Below, one piece after another: positions 59,794-64,000 of a DNA stretch of 64,000 nucleotides. The notes below the pieces were generated by a model, which did not search any database, had not been told where the DNA came from, and worked only from the letters and a program-made list of their open reading frames with translations. Both the position numbers and the translations under genes were made by a program. The stretch is taken from contig NZ_VOAY01000001.1 of NCBI RefSeq assembly GCF_008369125.1, forward strand, positions 496,001 to 560,000. Direction: 5' to 3'. Numbering within the stretch: the first letter of the stretch is position 1; every line of letters begins with the position of its first letter. This stretch comes from Allopusillimonas sp008369125 (lineage in GTDB: Bacteria > Pseudomonadota > Gammaproteobacteria > Burkholderiales > Burkholderiaceae_B).

Positions 59794-60465
59794 TCAATTA
59801 TAAAAGTCGAAATAACCATTGGTCTTGCTCGGGTCTTTGACCCTAGGCTTTGCCGGGTACAGGCAAACCTCGGTCAATTTCTTCACATCGCTGAGCATCG
59901 CGCGCAGAGAGGGGGCATCTACAGGCTTCAAGTGGAGTAGGGCGTACTCAGTTCCATCAACGTCATGCTCGAAATCTAGAAGGTCTTGCTCATCTTTTTC
60001 TTCGGAAGTTAGAGGAACCTTCAACATGTGCGCGTCATCGCTTGCAAGAGTGCCTTCTATCAGGCATTCAAAATCTCGCAGAGCCTTCTCTAGAGCAACT
60101 CTGGCCGACTCATGCTTAATGCACTTTGGTAGTGTTTCGTTCAGAAACTTTGAGTCATTGACGTTTGCCCGTGCTATCTGTCGTGCTCTCTCGCTGAAAT
60201 ACCCTTTCTTTTCCGCTTTCTCAATTATCTTACCCAGCGAAGTACAGAGAGTTCCACTTGCCCAACGCCTCCACTTTTTTCCAGCGTTGCCGTCTTCGTA
60301 ATTTGCACCGCCGCATAGTTCCCGCTCCAACTGCGAAGCGGTCTTTCCGCTCTGAAGTTGTATTTCCAGCAATATCTCCTTCTGACGGCGCACTTTAGAT
60401 GCGTGATTCGGGTTGTTGGCAGAAGGCGGCCTGCCATGTCGTTTCGTTTTGTGCGGTTCGTTCAT
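59794..60465 (-). CDS. Hypothetical island protein
   Basis: 223 aa from ATG 60465; no clear ribosome site. Basic N-terminus (NEPHKTKRHGRPPSANNPNHASKVRRQKEILLEIQ) with an AT-hook-like RHGRPPS, then a helical central part (YFSERARQIARANVND) and an acidic C-terminal half (TSEEKDEQDLLDFEHDVDGTEYALLHLKPVDAPSLRAMLSDVKKL). No known family recognised. The basic start suggests DNA binding. Divergent from the AlpA-like gene, so it may be a regulator of the element. Confidence 0.75.
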   Translation of the reverse strand: MNEPHKTKRHGRPPSANNPNHASKVRRQKEILLEIQLQSGKTASQLERELCGGANYEDGNAGKKWRRWASGTLCTSLGKIIEKAEKKGYFSERARQIARANVNDSKFLNETLPKCIKHESARVALEKALRDFECLIEGTLASDDAHMLKVPLTSEEKDEQDLLDFEHDVDGTEYALLHLKPVDAPSLRAMLSDVKKLTEVCLYPAKPRVKDPSKTNGYFDFYN

Positions 60466-60505
60466 AGTACAAAAAAGTCTCGTAATACCAAGTTTGTTAG
60501 TACTT

Positions 60506-60523
60506 TACCTTGTTTTGCCTTGC
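60506..60523. repeat. Inverted copy of the island-end repeat
   Basis: TACCTTGTTTTGC overlapping TGCCTTGC. The reverse complement matches the elements at 59686-59712 except for one base. It lies about 40 bp before the AlpA-like start, in the divergent promoter gap of the two island genes. Confidence 0.45.
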
Positions 60524-60561
60524 TCCGACAATGAGATCTAATTTATTTTTTGGAGTTAATA

Positions 60562-60858
60562 ATGGATACGAGACCAACAATTAGGCCGTATAAGGATTTC
60601 CGAACAGAGTTTGAGTCAATCCCAGACGATGCTCTGATTACTGCGGATGAAGTGTGCTTGTTACTAGGTGGTATTTCGCGTGAAGCTTTGAGGTGCCTCG
60701 CTCGCCGGAAGAAGGATTTCCCATCCGCGGCACCCATTCGATTGAAGCGCTCTAAGGCATGGAGGGCGGGAACAATGAAGCAATATTTTCGGAGCTTGAG
60801 TACAGATGTAGTAGTGACGAGGGGTAAGAAAACTGGTCGCCCGCGTAACTCGATTTAG
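60562..60858 (+). CDS. AlpA/excisionase-like small DNA-binding protein
   Basis: 98 aa from ATG 60562, preceded by TTGGAG. The central part ALITADEVCLLLGGISREALRCLARRKKDFPSAAPIRLKRSKAWRAGTMKQYFRSL is the winged-helix layout of AlpA/MerR-like excisionases of integrative elements (entry 'ITADEV..LLG', then a turn and 'FP.P..l....W....'). Such proteins act as recombination directionality factors or activators of the integrase. Precedes the DUF927 gene by 63 bp. Confidence 0.72.
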   Translation: MDTRPTIRPYKDFRTEFESIPDDALITADEVCLLLGGISREALRCLARRKKDFPSAAPIRLKRSKAWRAGTMKQYFRSLSTDVVVTRGKKTGRPRNSI

Positions 60859-60921
60859 TCGCAGTTGCGTAAGTACACTGCATGAAGCCATGGGCTTCGT
60901 TTTATTTTCTGGAATGCCGAT

Positions 60922-62640
60922 ATGTCAATCAAAAAAGAAACAATAGCCCCAACGAAAAAGCTAGCGTTCCCTATACCTGATCACTGTGCTGCGACGAGCT
61001 CTTCCACCGTACTGAGAGCTCCTGAAGCTCACTCAAGAAGCGCAGCCACATCATCCACCATCGCGTCCATGATGGTAAGAGACGCGCAACTGTGTTTTGA
61101 TGATGACGGAAGTGCGCACACCCTCGTCACTTTCCATAGCAAGAAAAAAGTGGCAATACGGCGGGATGCGGATCATTACAAAGCCTTGTTACGCGAGGGG
61201 CTGCCGCTACCGCTCAAACCGCCTGCAAAATACGAACAGGAGTTTGTCCAGTCGCTTTCTGATCTCTCGATTCAGAAACTCGACGGCCTCATTACTCGGC
61301 GCACGGGCTGGTGCGGTGCCGGATATGTCACTCGGCAAGGGCTTATTAGCTTCTCGGAGAATGCACCCAGCTTACATTTTCTTGGAGAGACTCCTTACCC
61401 CCACAAAGGCAGTTTAGAAAGCTGGAAAGCTAATGTAGGCCCATTTATTGTCAATAACACCATTCCACTGACGCTTGTCGGTTGGCTGTTGTCGGGGGCA
61501 CTACTTAGAGAGCATGGGGTCGAGTCAGGTTTTATTAATCTTTTTGGTCAAACATCGAAAGGTAAGTCGACGTGTGCCAATCTGGCAGCTTCCATAATGG
61601 GCCCGCCTGACGGGAATGGAAATAGTGCAGTCAATACTTGGCGCGCGACTAGCAATGGACTCGAACCTCTAGCTCAGAGTGCAAATGATTCATGTTTGAT
61701 CTTGGACGAGTTGCGCCACATAGACGCCAAAATTCTAAAACAGACTATTTACTCCATTGCGAACGGGCAGGGCAAGGTAAGAGCCCGGGGTGATGGAAGT
61801 CAAAGGGCGATCAGGCATTGGGCATTGAACGTGATAAGTACGGCGGAAATGTCATTGATGTCGCGCTTGAACGAAGCGGGAGATACTGAAGATCTGGGGC
61901 TTCGAGCTAGATGGGCTGATATCCCCGTAACGACCGGTTTGCTTGGAGATGCCTTTGATCACTTGAACGGTTACAGCTCCTCGAAGGCGTTTGCTGAGGC
62001 CGCCAAATCGGCGGTAGAGAATCATCACGGGGTCGTTTGGGAGGCGTGGATTAAGTGCATCGTTCATAGAGATAAAACCCGAGATCCTGACCTCGGCTCA
62101 ACCATCAGTATGCTGCAAATTCCGACTGACACACCAGAATTTATTTCGCGGGCAGCAAAGCGCTTTGTGCTTGCCTATATGGCCTTGTACATAGCTTCAG
62201 AGAATGAGATTCTCCCGAACCTATCTTGGAACGATATCATTGCGCCCATACGCGTATTTGACGCATGGGCGAAGGATGCCGCTGTTCATGGCAGTGAACG
62301 AGACAAATCCTTTCTGCAGGTGCGAGAATGGTTCCAAGCCTATCATTCAAAACTTATTAGCATTTGCAGTGACGGGTATAGTGGCGCAAGCGCTTTCGGA
62401 TACTCCGAATTTGTTCATGGTCAATACCTTTTTTTCGTTTGGCCTGAGAAGTTTCGTTCGTCTGTCTGTGCTGGCCTGGATCATCATAAGGTCTTACGGG
62501 ATTTGGAAGAGCGAGGCTTGCTGCGACACGATGCAGGACGCTTGACTAAGAAAAAACGCCTACCTCACTCTGCAGATGCGGTGTGGATGTATTGCATCTC
62601 GGGCAGCATTCTCGCCGACCCTGCTGACATAGATACTTGA
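60922..62640 (+). CDS. DUF927 ATPase
   Basis: 572 aa. DUF927 core from about residue 110 to 430: RTGWCGAGYV, SLHFLGETPYPHKGSLESWKANVGPFIVNN, Walker A GQTSKGKST, a Walker-B-like CLILDELRHIDAKIL, and RARGDGSQRAIRHWALNVISTAEMSL with arginine-finger-like residues. Found mainly in phages and islands, where it is thought to be a helicase/primase-related ATPase. The C-terminal 140 residues are of unknown type. Same strand and close to the AlpA-like gene, so probably co-expressed. Confidence 0.85.
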   Translation: MSIKKETIAPTKKLAFPIPDHCAATSSSTVLRAPEAHSRSAATSSTIASMMVRDAQLCFDDDGSAHTLVTFHSKKKVAIRRDADHYKALLREGLPLPLKPPAKYEQEFVQSLSDLSIQKLDGLITRRTGWCGAGYVTRQGLISFSENAPSLHFLGETPYPHKGSLESWKANVGPFIVNNTIPLTLVGWLLSGALLREHGVESGFINLFGQTSKGKSTCANLAASIMGPPDGNGNSAVNTWRATSNGLEPLAQSANDSCLILDELRHIDAKILKQTIYSIANGQGKVRARGDGSQRAIRHWALNVISTAEMSLMSRLNEAGDTEDLGLRARWADIPVTTGLLGDAFDHLNGYSSSKAFAEAAKSAVENHHGVVWEAWIKCIVHRDKTRDPDLGSTISMLQIPTDTPEFISRAAKRFVLAYMALYIASENEILPNLSWNDIIAPIRVFDAWAKDAAVHGSERDKSFLQVREWFQAYHSKLISICSDGYSGASAFGYSEFVHGQYLFFVWPEKFRSSVCAGLDHHKVLRDLEERGLLRHDAGRLTKKKRLPHSADAVWMYCISGSILADPADIDT

Positions 62641-63063
62641 AGCGATCGTGAATCTAGCTCTTCTTCCTATCACTGGGTACAGTGAGTACAACGAGTACAG
62701 CGATTTGTATTGCCTGCAACAGCTGGTGTCCCAAACTAGATTCGTGGATTTGGACGCTCGGTGTCCTTGCGGGCTGCTGTGCTCGTATTTCCGGGTAGGA
62801 TGCGTGCTGGGCAACGTATTTCCCCAATTCGAAGGCGGCAGCCACAAGACGCAAAATCTCCGCTCAAATAATCGTGATCTCCGCCTAAGCTATGATTATC
62901 ACGCCCAATATCCGCTTCGAGTCGGGTCAGGTGTCTTTGGCTACAATCGGGCAAACGCGGAAATTTCACAGGTGCAGTTTACTGTCAGCTTGGCAGCGGT
63001 CGCAGTCTCGGCTTGATTTCAAGCCTCGCTTTCATCGAGTGTCAGTCTTTAAAGGAAAACTTA
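62641..63063. other. Island intergenic stretch without a supported gene
   Basis: About 420 bp. Frames on both strands reach 122 codons but show no coding character or family. A ribosome site AAAGGA at the right end belongs to the next gene. It may contain decayed sequence and the promoter of that gene. Confidence 0.35.
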
Positions 63064-64000
63064 ATGGAGCTGATGAACCAGCCCTTTACCGGACAGCTTG
63101 GAGACCGTCTGATCGAGCTGCTCGACTCACCGGATTACCATACTTTGAATATCGTAGTCGCTTTCGCAAAGAACAGCGGTGTCCTCAGAATCAAGGATTC
63201 GCTCCAAAGATTCAGGGAACGTGGCGGAATAGTAAATGCTTTCGTGGGGGTTGACCTTGGCGGGACGTCGTACGAGGCCCTTACAGCTTTGCGACTTCAT
63301 ACCAACTCCTTGAATGTTGTGCACTCTGAAAAAGGCCAAACATTCCATACAAAGATCTATCAGTTTATAGGGAAGGATAAGGGGCTGATAGTTATTGGCT
63401 CACATAATCTCACCGGCGGCGGCTTGTGGACCAATTTCGAAAGCTCAGTACTGATCCCGGTAGATCTTTCGAATGTCCATGAGATGCAGATACTAACAGA
63501 GACGGACGGCTACATCGGGGAGCTGTCTTCGCTCAAAGATTCATTCATGTCGATTCTTGCACAAGACGACATAGATAAGCTTCTCCACAACGGCTATATA
63601 TTTAAAGAAGTCGGCGAGCAAGTGCGCCGAGCTAAGGCTGCTACACAGAGTGGAATCGGGGAACGTCTATTCGGGAATGGTGCTCCAGCAAAGCTACCTC
63701 GCGTCGCCAAACCGAGCAACGAGAAGACGGTCGGGGTTTCCGTGGGCCCTTCGAGACCTATCTTAGTCACGCTCAGTGACGAAGCGCAGACTATTTGGTT
63801 TGAAACCAAGAAATTGACTGGCGGATCACGAAATATCCTTGATCTTTCAATGAAGTCCTTGGTCGAGCGCGGAGACCCTAAAGGCACCCCTTTTGACCTT
63901 GACGACCCAGGGTTCATGCGCGGTGGAGTCGAGTTTTTCGGTTTAAATCCTACAGCTACCGATCAGATTAAAAACATCACCCTCAACTTCGAAGGGATTG
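63064..64000 (+). CDS. PLD-fold nuclease, NgoFVII-type restriction endonuclease-like (C-terminus beyond the window)
   Basis: ATG 63064 follows AAAGGA; 312 codons are seen and the frame runs off the window. N-terminal PLD-like domain: HTLNIVVAFAKNSGVLRIKDSLQRFRERGGIVNAFVGVDLGGTSYEAL, then the HKD-type motif FHTKIYQF ... IVIGSHNLTGGGLWTNFESSVL. One HKD per chain means the active site would form in a dimer, as in BfiI and Nuc. This fits PLD-type restriction enzymes. A second domain from about residue 230 (QTIWFETKKLTGGSRNILDLSMKSLV) may bind DNA. No methyltransferase is visible in the window. Confidence 0.82.
   Translation, partial: MELMNQPFTGQLGDRLIELLDSPDYHTLNIVVAFAKNSGVLRIKDSLQRFRERGGIVNAFVGVDLGGTSYEALTALRLHTNSLNVVHSEKGQTFHTKIYQFIGKDKGLIVIGSHNLTGGGLWTNFESSVLIPVDLSNVHEMQILTETDGYIGELSSLKDSFMSILAQDDIDKLLHNGYIFKEVGEQVRRAKAATQSGIGERLFGNGAPAKLPRVAKPSNEKTVGVSVGPSRPILVTLSDEAQTIWFETKKLTGGSRNILDLSMKSLVERGDPKGTPFDLDDPGFMRGGVEFFGLNPTATDQIKNITLNFEGI

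Noticed and set aside
62648..63016. 122-codon plus-strand frame in the island spacer
   Set aside because: No ribosome site, atypical residue mix and competing frames of similar length on the other strand.

Overview
The window looks like chromosome of a motile, Gram-negative betaproteobacterium, probably Burkholderiales and perhaps close to Alcaligenaceae. The evidence is the order and style of the flagellar genes, FliA-type promoters, a tripartite TRAP transporter of the mannitol/chloroaromatic class, and pqqABCDE followed by a PQQ sugar dehydrogenase. The genus cannot be fixed from the sequence alone.

Region 1 (1-31,000) is an almost complete flagellar locus. It runs flgA (minus strand, cut by the window edge), then flgBCDEFGHIJ, flgKL and two chemoreceptor genes on the plus strand. 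After a terminator come fliRQPONML and fliKJIHGF on the minus strand, fliE (plus), fliTSD (minus), the flagellar sigma factor fliA (plus) and a short flagellin fliC (minus). Three promoters with the spacing TAAA-N15-GCCG(A/T)(T/A)AA sit before flgK, fliD and fliC. They give a simple late-gene circuit in which FliA made at 28.8 kb drives hook-associated proteins, filament cap and chaperones, chemoreceptor and filament. flgM, flgN, flhDC, motAB and the che genes are not in the window.

Region 2 (31,000-47,400) is metabolic. It holds a dctPQM TRAP transporter, a TauE/SafE permease, an IclR regulator with a good candidate operator, an acyl-CoA dehydrogenase, a WaaP/InaA-type kinase, an MFS exporter, a 2-keto-4-pentenoate hydratase-like protein, a lytic transglycosylase and a VOC-family protein. 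It also has a sulfatase gene broken by an in-frame TGA and a one-base frameshift, a lone BrnA-type antitoxin and a proline iminopeptidase.

Region 3 (47,400-53,200) is a PQQ module: pqqA, a hairpin, pqqBCDE, about 350 bp of simple tandem repeats, then a soluble PQQ-dependent sugar dehydrogenase and its overlapping cytochrome c. Cofactor, enzyme and electron acceptor are therefore encoded together.

Region 4 (53,200-58,600) is a tight minus-strand operon: a DUF3604 protein with PHP-like metal ligands, a membrane-anchored parvulin-type isomerase, a HupE/UreJ-like membrane protein and an outer-membrane MetA-pathway-type protein. Its function is not established. It is the best candidate here for an undescribed system.

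Region 5 (59,600-64,000) is probably the end of an integrated element. It begins at a degenerate tRNA-Met-like sequence whose 3' half is intact. It carries an unknown protein, a short AlpA-like regulator flanked by repeats resembling excision sites, a DUF927 ATPase and the start of a PLD-fold nuclease related to NgoFVII-type restriction enzymes. The integrase and the rest of the element lie beyond the right edge.
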